64,000 nucleotides of DNA from Polyangia bacterium (GTDB lineage: Bacteria > Myxococcota_A > Polyangia > Nannocystales > Nannocystaceae). Under the pieces are notes generated by a model that had not been told where the DNA came from, made no database searches, and saw nothing but the letters and a program-made list of their open reading frames with translations. Below are positions 37,611-49,492 of this stretch, one piece after another (positions within the stretch are counted from its first letter, which is position 1; each line of letters starts with the position of its first letter). Location of the stretch: NCBI GenBank assembly GCA_030430565.1, contig JAUIKS010000017.1, positions 186,001 to 250,000 on the forward strand, given 5' to 3'. Both the position numbers and the translations under genes were made by a program.

Positions 37611-38267
37611 TCAGGCCAATTTTGCGAGGTCTCGCTTCTCGCTCATGCTCGCCGACCAGAACCTGCGCAGGAGGCGGCGCAGTGTCTGGTACTCGCGGCG
37701 CTCGACCGAAGCGCCCAGCTCCCGCGAGAACCCCAGCGCGAGGCGGTTGGCCGTTCGGTAGCGATCGCGGAGCCTCGGACCTAGATCGTCGGCCAGGGTA
37801 AAGCGGTAAAACAGGCGGTCGACCAAGCGCGCGTACTGATCGCGCGCCCCGGGCCAGCCGCGCCAGCGCTGCAGCACGCACAGCGCGAGCTTGTCGACCT
37901 CCGCCTGCGTCTCCAGCTCCAGGCCCGAGAACGGACGCTCGCGACGCGCGGCCTCGGCCACGTACAGAAGGTGGCTCAGGCCCTCGAGCACCGGCAGCGT
38001 GTCGGTCAAGCGCTCATCGGTCAGCGCTCGCTCTGGCGCGACCCCTGCGAGGTTCTCGAGCAGCCGCGCGTCGATCGCTAGCGCGACCTCCAAGCCGTCG
38101 GCAGACTCGCGCATCACCAGCGTCTCGCGCCCCTGCTGCGGCTGCGTCTCCACGGGCTGCAGGTGATCGATCGGGTCGATCCCCGACTCGAGGCCGTAGA
38201 GCGCCTCGAGCCCCCGGTACAGCCCGCGCAGCACCGTGTTGGCTCCGCCGCGTTCCCGTATCGACAC
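37611..38267 (-). CDS. Hypothetical protein
   Basis: 218 residues, GTG start 3 bases after the stop of the gene at 38271-38879, so certainly in the same operon. It is helical with few hydrophobic residues (SHLLYVAEAARRERPF, LVDRLFYRFTLADDLGPRL) and ends with a basic stretch (RRLLRRFWSASMSEKRDL). No domain recognised. Probably cytoplasmic. Confidence 0.6.
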   Translation of the reverse strand: MSIRERGGANTVLRGLYRGLEALYGLESGIDPIDHLQPVETQPQQGRETLVMRESADGLEVALAIDARLLENLAGVAPERALTDERLTDTLPVLEGLSHLLYVAEAARRERPFSGLELETQAEVDKLALCVLQRWRGWPGARDQYARLVDRLFYRFTLADDLGPRLRDRYRTANRLALGFSRELGASVERREYQTLRRLLRRFWSASMSEKRDLAKLA

Positions 38268-38270
38268 GGC

Positions 38271-38879
38271 CTACTGCACGATGTCCGACGTCTTGGGGTC
38301 CAGCAGCACGCCCGCCGCGATCAGCCGGCGCTCGTCCCGTGAGCAGCCGTGTCGGCGCCAGCGCTCGTACAGCTCCATCAGGCTCGCGCCCCTCCCGGAC
38401 TGCGACTCGGGCAGCTCCACCGTGTCGCCGATCACGGAGCTGACCTCCTCAAAGCGCGTCGCGAGATCGTGAAACACCTCGAGCTGCCGGTGACCCTCGG
38501 CCAGCTGGTGATAGGCCGACTGCCCGATCGAGCGCACGTAGCGGAGGTTGACCGGCGAGCGATCCATGCTGCGCGGCACGACCCCCGAGATGAACAGCGC
38601 CCGGTCCCCGACCTCGCGCAGCGCCAGCGAGCGCGCGCTGCCCGAGCGCTCGCGGCTCGTGGCCGCGAGGAGCTGCAGCGCCAGCGCCTTGCTCCGTCGA
38701 CCCGCGAGCCCCGTGCGGCGGGCGAAGTGCGCGAGGAGGTGCACGACGTAGGCCTCGATCGAGTCGCTCAGCTCCGTGCCGGACCGCTCCTGCGCGCTCC
38801 CGATCTGTTCGTAGAAGTAGGACTCGAGGGTCCCCTCGAACGTGAGTTCGGACGACGAGTCAGAGGGCGAATCGGGCAT
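38271..38879 (-). CDS. Hypothetical protein
   Basis: 202 residues from ATG 38879. A short acidic/Ser-rich head (PDSPSDSSSELTF) leads into a helical body (ESYFYEQIGSAQERSGTELSDSIEAYVVHLL, RSKALALQLLAATSRERSG) without membrane helices. It is the first gene of a two-gene operon, and the second starts 3 bases after its stop. Unrecognised family. It lies divergently from groES, leaving about 290 bases that hold the groES promoter and CIRCE. Confidence 0.6.
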   Translation of the reverse strand: MPDSPSDSSSELTFEGTLESYFYEQIGSAQERSGTELSDSIEAYVVHLLAHFARRTGLAGRRSKALALQLLAATSRERSGSARSLALREVGDRALFISGVVPRSMDRSPVNLRYVRSIGQSAYHQLAEGHRQLEVFHDLATRFEEVSSVIGDTVELPESQSGRGASLMELYERWRRHGCSRDERRLIAAGVLLDPKTSDIVQ

Positions 38880-39003
38880 GGTAGCTGTACTCCGAGGCAG
38901 ATGTTCTGGAGCCACGTGAGCGGGCTCGCGGACTCCTCAAATTATGTGAGCAAACCAGGCAAAGTCCCAGGCCGAAGCGAGCCAAATTTTTCTTTGGCAC
39001 GCC

Positions 39004-39032
39004 CTTGACCGGACTGGGAGTGGACTTACACT
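39004..39032 (+). promoter_or_regulatory. Promoter TTGACC-N17-TACACT of groES-groEL
   Basis: TTGACC (39004-39009) and TACACT (39027-39032) have an ideal 17-bp spacing and would start transcription at about 39038-39041, exactly at the CIRCE. This is the best sigma-70-like promoter in the window. Confidence 0.75.
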
Positions 39033-39040
39033 CGCCGCCG

Positions 39041-39067
39041 CTAGCACTCGCAGGTCGCGACTGCTAA
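39041..39067. promoter_or_regulatory. CIRCE element (HrcA operator) of groES-groEL
   Basis: CTAGCACTC (39041-39049), 9 nt, then GACTGCTAA (39059-39067). The consensus is TTAGCACTC-N9-GAGTGCTAA; only the first base and one base of the right arm differ. It overlaps or directly follows the start site of the promoter, so HrcA would block transcription until heat stress. hrcA is not in the window. Confidence 0.85.
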
Positions 39068-39170
39068 CAGCCAACTGCAAACAATTTCAACGGGATAGAT
39101 CCGGTCCTTCGGCGTCGCGCTCACGCGCGCAGGGACCGTGACAAGCGCCCACTCCAGGAGCATTCACGCA

Positions 39171-39461
<291 letters not shown>

Positions 39462-39535
39462 CGCTCGCGTCGGCCCACTAACCGTCTTTTCCAGCTCAGC
39501 CTTCAGCTCAGCCACAAGCAGCAAGAGTTCACATC

Positions 39536-41173
<1,638 letters not shown>

Positions 41174-41196
41174 GCCCGTCGTCTCGACTTCCTCGC

Positions 41197-41235
41197 AGGG
41201 CCCCGGGCGTTCGCGTCCGGGGCTCTGTGTTTTTT
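41197..41235 (+). terminator. groEL terminator with UUCG tetraloop
   Basis: Left arm 41197-41209 and right arm 41214-41226 form a 13-bp stem (two G-U pairs) closed by TTCG, an exceptionally stable RNA tetraloop. A T-run (gtgtttttt) follows directly at 41227-41235. This is a textbook intrinsic terminator. Confidence 0.9.
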
Positions 41236-41745
41236 GTGTCGGGGAGATCGCGCTCGTCGGTCGGGCGCCAGCGCACGGGGGTTTTCGCCCGAGCTCTGCA
41301 TACGCAAGCGCGGGCGCGTGGCGCGGGGGTCCAGGTCCCGTCGCCAGCGCGCGCGAGCGCGGCCCGCAACGCGTTTTTCGAGCCTGCCTTGGAAGCCAGC
41401 TCGCTCGATGCCGCGTGTCGCTCGCGTCCGCGAGCGGCTGCGCGCGCAGCTCCGCTCGCCCGCGACCCCGAGCGCGCTCGAGGCGAGCGTTCCCGTGCGG
41501 TTTGGCGTCCGTGGACCGAACCGCGCGCGGGAGGGGCGAGATCGCCTCACAGCAGGCTTTCGCGCGCGCGGGCGCCGGCGGATAGTTAGATCGGTCCCCG
41601 AGTCTGTGGGGTATACTCTCCAGCGAGAGGTTCGAAGCGAGGGTCTTGGCCACACCGCGTGCGCGTGTAGCTACATGGCCCAGGGCCCACAGATAGGCTC
41701 GATCATGCGCGCTCTGAGGTCTTCGACGAGGGAAGAGAAGCAACC
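41236..41745. other. Long intergenic region after groEL
   Basis: About 500 bases without a supportable gene. The only clear signal is TATACT at 41612-41617, a -10-like element that would serve the gene at 41746 with a leader of about 120 nt. No -35 match lies 17 bases upstream. No hairpin or RNA gene is evident in the remainder. Confidence 0.4.
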
Positions 41746-42123
41746 ATGAATCTGAAGAAGGTGAACGAAATCCTCGCCTCGGTCGAGGAAGGCTTCATGG
41801 GCGGCTTGATGACGGCGGATGTCTTCAGCCGAGCCTCTGGGATGGCGGTCGCGAGCATTCGCGGCAACCCGAAAGCGTGCGCGCTGTTCAACTTCCTCGC
41901 TGACCGAATTATCGACAGCGTCAAGAAGTCACAGCTCCCGCTGCCGTCGGACTTCGAGCAGCTCATGCTCGTGTTCCCCCAGGGCGTCATGATCTTCATG
42001 ATCAACCTCAACGAGAAGTACCGCTGGGGTCTGCTCGTCGACATCAAGAAGTCGTCGCTCGGCATCGCGGTCAGCGTCGTCATCCCCGAGGCGGTGCCCG
42101 AGCTGCGCGAGGCGCTCTCCTGA
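41746..42123 (+). CDS. Small conserved protein, possibly roadblock/LC7-like
   Basis: 125 residues. Residues 1-50 are helical (KVNEILASVEEGFMGGLMTADVFSRASGMAV), followed by alternating strands (EQLMLVFPQGVMIFMINL, YRWGLLVDI, SLGIAVSVVIPEA). The order helix-strand-strand-helix-strand resembles roadblock/LC7 domains, which regulate small GTPases such as MglA in myxobacteria. The match is by fold impression only and is weak. A GAAGAGAAG stretch before the ATG may be the ribosome binding site. A hairpin (42151-42172) follows. Confidence 0.5.
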   Translation: MNLKKVNEILASVEEGFMGGLMTADVFSRASGMAVASIRGNPKACALFNFLADRIIDSVKKSQLPLPSDFEQLMLVFPQGVMIFMINLNEKYRWGLLVDIKKSSLGIAVSVVIPEAVPELREALS

Positions 42124-42150
42124 GCGAGCCATCAACAGCGATCTAGGATC

Positions 42151-42172
42151 GACGCCGCCCCCGGGCGGCGTC
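42151..42172. terminator. GC hairpin between convergent genes
   Basis: GACGCCGCC / GGCGGCGTC pair around a short C/G loop and are followed by tctcgttt. It sits between the stop of the small gene (42123) and the stop of ubiB (42203), and could serve both. Confidence 0.65.
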
Positions 42173-42202
42173 TCTCGTTTAACGAGCGGCTCGAGCCCGT
42201 CA

Positions 42203-43882
42203 TCATCGCCGCCAGAGCAGCAGCAGCAGCCCGGCACTGACGAACAGCAGGATCGAGATCAGCGGGACGCCGAGGCCCAGAAAGCCCGGCAGACCTAGGC
42301 CCAGCGAGTATGTCCCGCAGACCATACAGGTCATGGCGAGCGCGGCCCGGGTGATCCGGCGCTGGCGCGCGTCGGCGGCCTGCTGGATGCGGTCGAGGGT
42401 CTGGGGCGTCACGCCGACCGCCAGGTTCCCCTCCTGCAGGTCGGTGAGCAGGCTGGTCACGAGCCGCGGCGCGCTGCGCAGCGCGCCCGAGAGCATGTGC
42501 AGGTCGGCGATCGCGACCTGCTTGAGTCGCTCGGGGCTGTAGCGCTCCGTGATCATCGCGGTGATGAAGGGGCGCGCCTGCTTTATGGGGTCGATGTCGG
42601 GCGCGATCGTGCGGGCCAGGCCCTCGGTCGTGACGATCGCCTTAAACATCATCGTGAAGTCCGTCGGCATGCGGACGTTGTGACGGGTCGCGCCCTCCAC
42701 CAGCTCGCCGAACAGCTCGCCGATCTGCAGCTCCGAGAGCGGCACGCCGCCGAGGAAGCGATCGCCGATCTCGATCACGTCGGTCTCAAACGCCGAGTAG
42801 TCGACCTTCCCGCGCTTGATCGCGAGGGCGTAGAAGGTGCGCGCGACCGCCTCGAGGTCCTCGTTGAGGACCGCGTAGAGGATGTCGATGAGCTTGTCCT
42901 TCATGGGGCGGGACAGCCGCCCGACCATGCCGCAGTCGATCAGCGCGAGCCCGCCGTCGTCCTGGATGAACACGTTGCCGGGGTGCAGGTCGCCGTGGAA
43001 GAAGCCGTCGATGAACAGCATCTTGTAGGAGGCGCTGAAGTACAGCTCGACGATCGGCCCCGGGTCCTCGCCGGCCGCGAGCACCTCGCTGAACTTGCGG
43101 CCCTCGACGAACTCCATGCACAGCACGTCCGAGGTGCTCAGCTCCTCGAACACGCGCGGGATCCGGACGCGCGGCTCCTCGGCGAAGTTGCGCCGGAAGC
43201 GGTCCATGTTGCGGGCCTCGATGCGGAAGTCGACCTCCTGCGAGAGCGACTTGGCGAAGCCGTCGATGGTCCCGCGCAGGTCCATCGCGTTGGCCTCGGG
43301 GAACGCGTCCTCGAGGTAGCCGGCGATCGCCTTGAGGATGTTGAGGTCACTGACGATCTTCGGCTTGAGCCCCGGGCGCTGGATCTTGAGCACCACCTGC
43401 TCGCCGGTCGCCAGCGACGCGCGGTGCACCTGGGCGATGCTCGCGGAGGCCAGCGGCTCCTCGTCGAGGGTCTCGAAGCGCGCGCGGAAGTCGTTGCCGA
43501 GCTGCTCGCGCAGCAGCTCCTCGATCTGCTCGAAGGGGATCGGGTCGACGCGGTCCTGCAGGCGCGTGAGCTCGTGGATGATCGTCTCGGGCAGCAGGTC
43601 GGGGCGCGTCGAGAGGATCTGGCCGAGCTTGACGAAGGTCGGCCCTAGCTCCGTGAACGCCCGCACGAGGCGCTCGCCCGACTCGGGGCTGGCCAGGGCC
43701 GCGCGCGTGAGCGCGGCGCCCTCGTGCTCGACCTGCAGCTCGCGCCGCAGCTTGAGCTGCGAGACGACCCAGCCGAAGCCGTGCTTGGCGAACACGGTCG
43801 CGATCTCGCGGAACCGCGCGACGTCCTTGGCCCCGGTGACGAGCGCCCGGGACGAAGACACGATGGTGCGCAGGACCGACAT
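42203..43882 (-). CDS. ubiB: ABC1/UbiB-family protein kinase-like ATPase
   Basis: 559 residues. It carries the family motifs FVKLGQILSTRPDLLP (KxGQ), ASIAQVH (Ala-rich loop replacing the Gly loop), HGDLHPGNVF and LIDCGM. The C-terminus ends with one to two hydrophobic helices (TCMVCGTYSLGLGLPGFLGLGVPLISILLFVSAGLLLLL). UbiB/ADCK proteins support ubiquinone biosynthesis or prenyl lipid handling. TATACT (43891-43896) is 8 nt from the ATG, indicating leaderless start. Divergent from ttcA with 58 bases between. Confidence 0.88.
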   Translation of the reverse strand: MSVLRTIVSSSRALVTGAKDVARFREIATVFAKHGFGWVVSQLKLRRELQVEHEGAALTRAALASPESGERLVRAFTELGPTFVKLGQILSTRPDLLPETIIHELTRLQDRVDPIPFEQIEELLREQLGNDFRARFETLDEEPLASASIAQVHRASLATGEQVVLKIQRPGLKPKIVSDLNILKAIAGYLEDAFPEANAMDLRGTIDGFAKSLSQEVDFRIEARNMDRFRRNFAEEPRVRIPRVFEELSTSDVLCMEFVEGRKFSEVLAAGEDPGPIVELYFSASYKMLFIDGFFHGDLHPGNVFIQDDGGLALIDCGMVGRLSRPMKDKLIDILYAVLNEDLEAVARTFYALAIKRGKVDYSAFETDVIEIGDRFLGGVPLSELQIGELFGELVEGATRHNVRMPTDFTMMFKAIVTTEGLARTIAPDIDPIKQARPFITAMITERYSPERLKQVAIADLHMLSGALRSAPRLVTSLLTDLQEGNLAVGVTPQTLDRIQQAADARQRRITRAALAMTCMVCGTYSLGLGLPGFLGLGVPLISILLFVSAGLLLLLWRR

Positions 43883-43890
43883 CGCCGGGG

Positions 43891-43896
43891 AGTATA
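43891..43896 (-). promoter_or_regulatory. -10 element TATACT of ubiB
   Basis: TATACT, then CCCCGGCG, then ATG 43882 on the minus strand. It matches the 8-nt geometry seen at several other genes here. Confidence 0.5.
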
Positions 43897-43940
43897 CGCG
43901 CGCGCGCGTGATCGCGTTGCCGGACCCAGGGTCGGCTGCT

Positions 43941-44846
43941 ATGGCAAGGGCCGTGCCCGCGCCGCGTCGCCTTCAGCTCGAGCGCACGCTCCTGCGCCAG
44001 ATCTCGCGCGCCAACCGGCGCTTCAAGCTGATCGCGCCCGACGATCTCGTCATGGTCTGCGTCTCGGGCGGCAAGGACTCGTGGACGCTGCTCGATCTGC
44101 TGCGACGGTACGAGCGCAAGCTGCCGTACTCGTTCTCGATCGTCGCGGTCAACCTCGACCAGGGGCAGCCCGGCTTCCCGGCCCATGTCCTCGAAAGCTT
44201 TTTCGAGCGCGAGGGCTTCGCCTACAAGATCGTCACCCGCGACACCTATTCGGTCGTCAAGCGCGAGATCCCCGAGGGCAAGGCCTACTGCTCGCTGTGC
44301 TCGCGGCTGCGGCGGGGGATCCTCTACAACACCGCGGTCGAGCTCGGCGCGACCAAGATCGCGCTCGGCCATCACCGCGACGACCTCATCGAGACCCTGC
44401 TGCTCAATCAGTTCTACGCCGGGCAGCTCAAGACGATGCCCCCGAAGCTGCGCTCGGACGACGGCCGCAACACCATCGTGCGGCCGCTGGCGCTGTGCGG
44501 CGAGGCCGAGATCGCCGAGTACGCCGAGCTGATGGAGTTCCCGATCATCCCCTGTGACCTGTGCGGCTCCCAGGACAACCTCAAGCGCGTCGAGATGCGC
44601 GAGCTGCTCGCGCGCCTCGAGCAGGGCAACCCGGGCATTCGAAAGAACCTCCTCGCCGCGCTCGGCAACGTCAAGCCGAGCCATCTGCTCGACCCGAGCC
44701 TGCGCAGCGTCGGCGGCGGTGACGAGGAGCCGAAGCCGAAACCGAAGCTGCACCCTCGCCGCGTCGCGCGGCAGCGCCCTGCAGCGCCGAGCGACGGCGG
44801 CTTGATCCCGCTCTCGAGCTTGTCGCGAAAGCCGCGTCGAACATGA
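43941..44846 (+). CDS. ttcA: tRNA 2-thiocytidine(32) synthetase TtcA
   Basis: 301 residues. PP-loop SGGKDS at 42-47 activates tRNA with ATP; Cys pairs CSLC (117, 120) and CDLC (205, 208) fit the iron-sulfur/persulfide site of TtcA, which thiolates C32 of tRNA. The C-terminal 40 residues are a low-complexity basic tail (EPKPKPKLHPRRVARQR), longer than usual. ATG 43941 is used; by the window's promoter pattern TGCTATGGC overlaps this ATG and GTG 43953 would lie 7 nt past it, so GTG 43953 is a serious alternative. The stop overlaps the next ATG (44843-44846). Confidence 0.9.
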   Translation: MARAVPAPRRLQLERTLLRQISRANRRFKLIAPDDLVMVCVSGGKDSWTLLDLLRRYERKLPYSFSIVAVNLDQGQPGFPAHVLESFFEREGFAYKIVTRDTYSVVKREIPEGKAYCSLCSRLRRGILYNTAVELGATKIALGHHRDDLIETLLLNQFYAGQLKTMPPKLRSDDGRNTIVRPLALCGEAEIAEYAELMEFPIIPCDLCGSQDNLKRVEMRELLARLEQGNPGIRKNLLAALGNVKPSHLLDPSLRSVGGGDEEPKPKPKLHPRRVARQRPAAPSDGGLIPLSSLSRKPRRT

Positions 44847-46054
44847 ATTACAGGACAGCTCGCATCACGCTCGCCTGCGTCGCGCTCAGCGGCTGCGCGG
44901 GCAGTCGCGCGCCGGAGCCAGCGCCCGCGCCGGCGTCAGCGCCTGCGTCGGAGCCCGCGTCAGAGCCAGTGGCGGTCGAGGATCCTCGAGAGCAGCCGTC
45001 GGAGGTCGCGGCTGCGCCCGCCTCCCAGCCCGCGCTCGAGGAGCCCGACGTCGCGCGGTTGGTCGAGGACCCAGACCCGGCGATTACGCGGTCGTTCTCG
45101 CTGGACGCCGCGATGGTCGGCGTCTGCCGGATGGGCGTGCGCGGCAGCTACGCCGTGGAAGAAGACCCAAAGGGCCCAGTGGTGTTTCGCGACGAGGGCG
45201 CGAAACCCTTTGTACAAGGCGAGCCGCTCTGGGTCGTCACCGCCGGGGGAGGGCTCGAGCGGGCGCGGGTCAAGCGAGCGTTTCGGCACTGCCCGATGGG
45301 CGACGGCTCCGGTCTCGAAGAGGACGATCGAGCGGAGATCTTGAAGCAGCGCGGCTGGAGCGAGCTACGTTGTTGGCCGGCCGCCGAGCTGATAGCGGCC
45401 AAACCACTGCAGTGCAGCGTCCCGCTCTCGCGCACGCCGCAGTTCAAGATCATGTTCGAGGCCGAGATCGAGCTGTCGCACTTCGTCGCGTTCCCCCGCG
45501 ACATGACGCCGCCGCGCGTGGTCAGCACCCCGCGCTCGATGGGTCTTTACAACGCGGTCTGCCAAGACGAGGAGAAGGACTACGACGAGCCGGGCGCGAT
45601 GATTCCGCTCTCGGACCCGGAGACCTCGGTGAGCCGCTACGCGCGGAGCAAATACGGGCTAAGCGCGCGTTGGGCCCATCGCGTCGTCTCCTACGAGCTC
45701 GAGGGAGACGGCGCGCGGCTGCACGTGATCCACGCGGCCGATAAAAAGGCGAAGCGATCCAACACCGCCCGTCGCGACCTAGTGCTCGTCGAGCGCGAGG
45801 GCGCGTTCCAGCAGGTCTGGCCGCGCGCGAACAAACGGTACCGAGGGGCCGGCGACCTCATGCGCGACCACTTCTGCGATCTGCCGTACTGGGCCCCGCA
45901 GGTGAACGTCATTATCTCCCCGCCCGACAAGAGCTCGCTGCTGCTGCTGATCAGCGAGAACGACGGCCTCGAGTCGGGGCTGTGGGCGTTAGGGAAGAAG
46001 TCCCTCACGCGACGCCGCCCCTTCGACGTCGAGCACGAGCTCGAGTACTTCTGA
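44843..46054 (+). CDS. Predicted lipoprotein, unknown function
   Basis: 403 residues. Lipobox LSGC gives Cys18 (MNYRTARITLACVALSGC), followed by a Pro/Ala/Glu/Ser-rich linker of ~45 residues. The mature part has a handful of Cys (VCRMGV, RHCPMG, RCWPAAE, QCSVPL, VCQDEE, FCDLPY), likely disulfide-bonded in the periplasm. No known domain. The ATG overlaps the ttcA stop, so its expression is coupled to a tRNA-modifying enzyme although a functional link is not apparent. It ends 14 bases before the convergent omega-amidase gene. Confidence 0.65.
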   Translation: MNYRTARITLACVALSGCAGSRAPEPAPAPASAPASEPASEPVAVEDPREQPSEVAAAPASQPALEEPDVARLVEDPDPAITRSFSLDAAMVGVCRMGVRGSYAVEEDPKGPVVFRDEGAKPFVQGEPLWVVTAGGGLERARVKRAFRHCPMGDGSGLEEDDRAEILKQRGWSELRCWPAAELIAAKPLQCSVPLSRTPQFKIMFEAEIELSHFVAFPRDMTPPRVVSTPRSMGLYNAVCQDEEKDYDEPGAMIPLSDPETSVSRYARSKYGLSARWAHRVVSYELEGDGARLHVIHAADKKAKRSNTARRDLVLVEREGAFQQVWPRANKRYRGAGDLMRDHFCDLPYWAPQVNVIISPPDKSSLLLLISENDGLESGLWALGKKSLTRRRPFDVEHELEYF

Positions 46055-46068
46055 TCGCGCTGCCCGCG

Positions 46069-46839
46069 TCAGCCCGGGCGCACGCGTCGATCCGCGAGCA
46101 CCGGGAACTTTCGCCGCGCGTCGGCGACGACCTGCGGATCGAGCTCGGCGAGCAGCATCGTCGGCTGCCCCGCGGCGCTCGCCAGCGTCTCGCCCCACGG
46201 GTCGTGGATCACCGAGTCGCCGCTGTACTCGAGGCCGTCGCCCACGCCGACGCGGTTGACCGCGACCACGTAGGCCTGGTTCTCGATCGCGCGGGCGCGG
46301 GCGAGGGTCGACCAGTGCAGCCGGCGCTTCTTCGGCCAGTTGGCGACGACGATGTACGCGTCGGTCTGCGCGGCCGTGGCCCAGAACTCGTCGGCGAAGC
46401 GCAGGTCGTAGCAGACGAACAGCGTGCAGCGCAGGCCCTCGATGTCGACGGTCACGAAGCGCTCGCCGGCGTCGTAGTGCTCGTGCTCTTTTGCGAAGGT
46501 GAAGGGGTGGATCTTGCGGTAGCGGTGCAGCTCGCCCTCGGGGCTGCTCAGCACCAGCGTGTTGCGCGGACGCGTCGCCCCCGGCGCGAGCTCGGGGATC
46601 GAGCCGCAGACCCAGAGCTTGTGCTCGCGCGCGCGCTCGACCAAAAACCGCGTGCTGGGCCCGCCCGGCGGCTCGCAGATCCGCGAGGTGTCCATGGAGA
46701 AGCCGCAGGCGAACATCTCCGGGAGCACGACGAGGCGCGCGCCGGCGGCTGCGGCCGCGCCGATCCACGGCGCGTAGGCTCGGTAGTTGGCGACGGGCTG
46801 CTCCCAGAGAATGTCGCTCTGAATCGCGGCGATCTTCAT
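46069..46839 (-). CDS. Omega-amidase (nitrilase superfamily)
   Basis: 256 residues. The nitrilase triad is Glu41 (LPEMF), Lys109 (YRKIHPF) and Cys143 (FVCYDLRF). Short length, YRKIHPF and the FAKEHEHYDAG stretch fit the YafV/Nit2 branch, which hydrolyses alpha-ketoglutaramate and related omega-amides. It is 35 bases downstream of the KAT/YbdL-type aminotransferase on the same strand. Together they form the glutamine transaminase-omega-amidase route, in which transamination of a keto acid with glutamine is pulled forward; the keto acid is often the methionine-salvage 4-methylthio-2-oxobutyrate. Substrate remains inference. Confidence 0.85.
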   Translation of the reverse strand: MKIAAIQSDILWEQPVANYRAYAPWIGAAAAAGARLVVLPEMFACGFSMDTSRICEPPGGPSTRFLVERAREHKLWVCGSIPELAPGATRPRNTLVLSSPEGELHRYRKIHPFTFAKEHEHYDAGERFVTVDIEGLRCTLFVCYDLRFADEFWATAAQTDAYIVVANWPKKRRLHWSTLARARAIENQAYVVAVNRVGVGDGLEYSGDSVIHDPWGETLASAAGQPTMLLAELDPQVVADARRKFPVLADRRVRPG

Positions 46840-46874
46840 GGTCTCGCGCTCCCTCTCTCCGGTTGTCTTTTCGG

Positions 46875-48095
<1,221 letters not shown>

Positions 48096-48124
48096 CGGCG
48101 AGGAGTGTGGCATAGTTCCGCGCG

Positions 48125-49492
48125 ATGGAAGAGGAAGCGCCAAGGCCTGTACTTCGGGACCGGATCGACTGCACGGGGCTCGCGCGCGCCGACTTCAAGG
48201 CCGGTCAGGAGCGCGGGGACGCCTCCGCCCGGCTCGGGACGATGGCCGGCAAGCTCAAGGGCTCAGAGATCCTCAAGATCGCGGCCTCGATCCGCGCGAT
48301 GGTCCGCAATGGCGTGGACATCTGCAACCTCACGGTCGGCGACTTCAGCCCGGCGCAATTCCGCGTCCCGGGGCTGCTCGCCGATGGCATCCGCGCGGCG
48401 CTCGAGCGCGGCGAGACCAACTACCCGCCGTCGATCGGCGTCCGGCAGCTGCGCGAGGCGGTGCAGCGCTTTTACGCCCGCGAGCTGGGTCTCGAGTACC
48501 CGCTCGAGTCGATCGCGGTCGCCAGCGGCGCGCGCCCGCTGATCTACGGGACCTACCGGACGCTCATCGATCCGGGCGACACGGTCGTCTACCCGGTCCC
48601 GAGCTGGAACAACAATCACTACAGCACGCTGCTCAACGCCACGGCCGTCGAGGTCCGCTGCGGGCCCGAGCAGCGGTTTTTACCGACCCCCGAGGCGCTG
48701 CTCAAGGAGCTGCCGGGGGCCCGCCTCGTGTGCATGAACTCGCCGCTCAACCCGACCGGGACCGCGATCACGCGCGAGGCCCTGACAGGCATCGGCGAGG
48801 CCATCGTGGCGGAGAACCGCGCCCGCGCCCAGCGCGGCGAGAAGCCGGTCTACCTGCTCTACGACCACATCTACTGGATGCTCTGCTTCGGCGAGACGCG
48901 GCACTACACGCCCGTCGAGCTCGTGCCCGAGATGGCGCGCTACACGATCTTCATCGACGGCATCTCGAAGGCCTTCGCCGCCACCGGCCTGCGCGTCGGC
49001 TGGACCGTCGGCCCCGTCGACGTCATCAAGCGCATGACCCCGGCGATCGGTCACATGGGCGCCTGGGCGCCGCGGCCCGAGCAGCTGGCCTCGGCGCTGC
49101 TGCTCGACGACCCCGAGGGCATCCGCGCCTACCACCGCGAGTTCAAGTCGGCGATCCAGGCCCGCCTCGACCTGCTGCACGAGGGCGTGCAGGCGCTCAA
49201 GGCCGCGGGCGAGCCGGTCGACAGCATCCCGCCGATGGGCGCGATCTACCTGACGGTCCGGCTCGCGCCCTTCGGCCGCGTGACGCCGAGCGGCGCCGTC
49301 CTGCGCACCAACGAAGATGTCCGAAAGTATATGTTGGAGCGCGCCAACATCGGCATCGTCCCGTTCCAGGCCTTCGGCTACCCCGGCGACGAGGGCTGGT
49401 TCCGCATGAGCGTGGGCGCGGTCGGCCTCGACGACATCCGTCGGGCGATGCCGCGGCTGGGCGACGCGCTGCGCGAGCTCAAGCCGGCGTAG
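48125..49492 (+). CDS. Class I/II PLP-dependent aminotransferase
   Basis: 455 residues. Fold type I elements: NLTVGDFSPAQF, GETNYPPSIGV, VPSWNNNHY, NSPLNPTGTAI, YDHIYWML, and the PLP lysine in DGISKAFAATGLRVGW. The first ~40 residues are extra relative to AspC-type enzymes. Substrate is not clear; because it opposes a dapAB operon and a glutamine-type aminotransferase, an amino acid role is likely but not fixed. The 3' end overlaps the acyltransferase gene by 14 bases on the other strand. Confidence 0.85.
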   Translation: MEEEAPRPVLRDRIDCTGLARADFKAGQERGDASARLGTMAGKLKGSEILKIAASIRAMVRNGVDICNLTVGDFSPAQFRVPGLLADGIRAALERGETNYPPSIGVRQLREAVQRFYARELGLEYPLESIAVASGARPLIYGTYRTLIDPGDTVVYPVPSWNNNHYSTLLNATAVEVRCGPEQRFLPTPEALLKELPGARLVCMNSPLNPTGTAITREALTGIGEAIVAENRARAQRGEKPVYLLYDHIYWMLCFGETRHYTPVELVPEMARYTIFIDGISKAFAATGLRVGWTVGPVDVIKRMTPAIGHMGAWAPRPEQLASALLLDDPEGIRAYHREFKSAIQARLDLLHEGVQALKAAGEPVDSIPPMGAIYLTVRLAPFGRVTPSGAVLRTNEDVRKYMLERANIGIVPFQAFGYPGDEGWFRMSVGAVGLDDIRRAMPRLGDALRELKPA

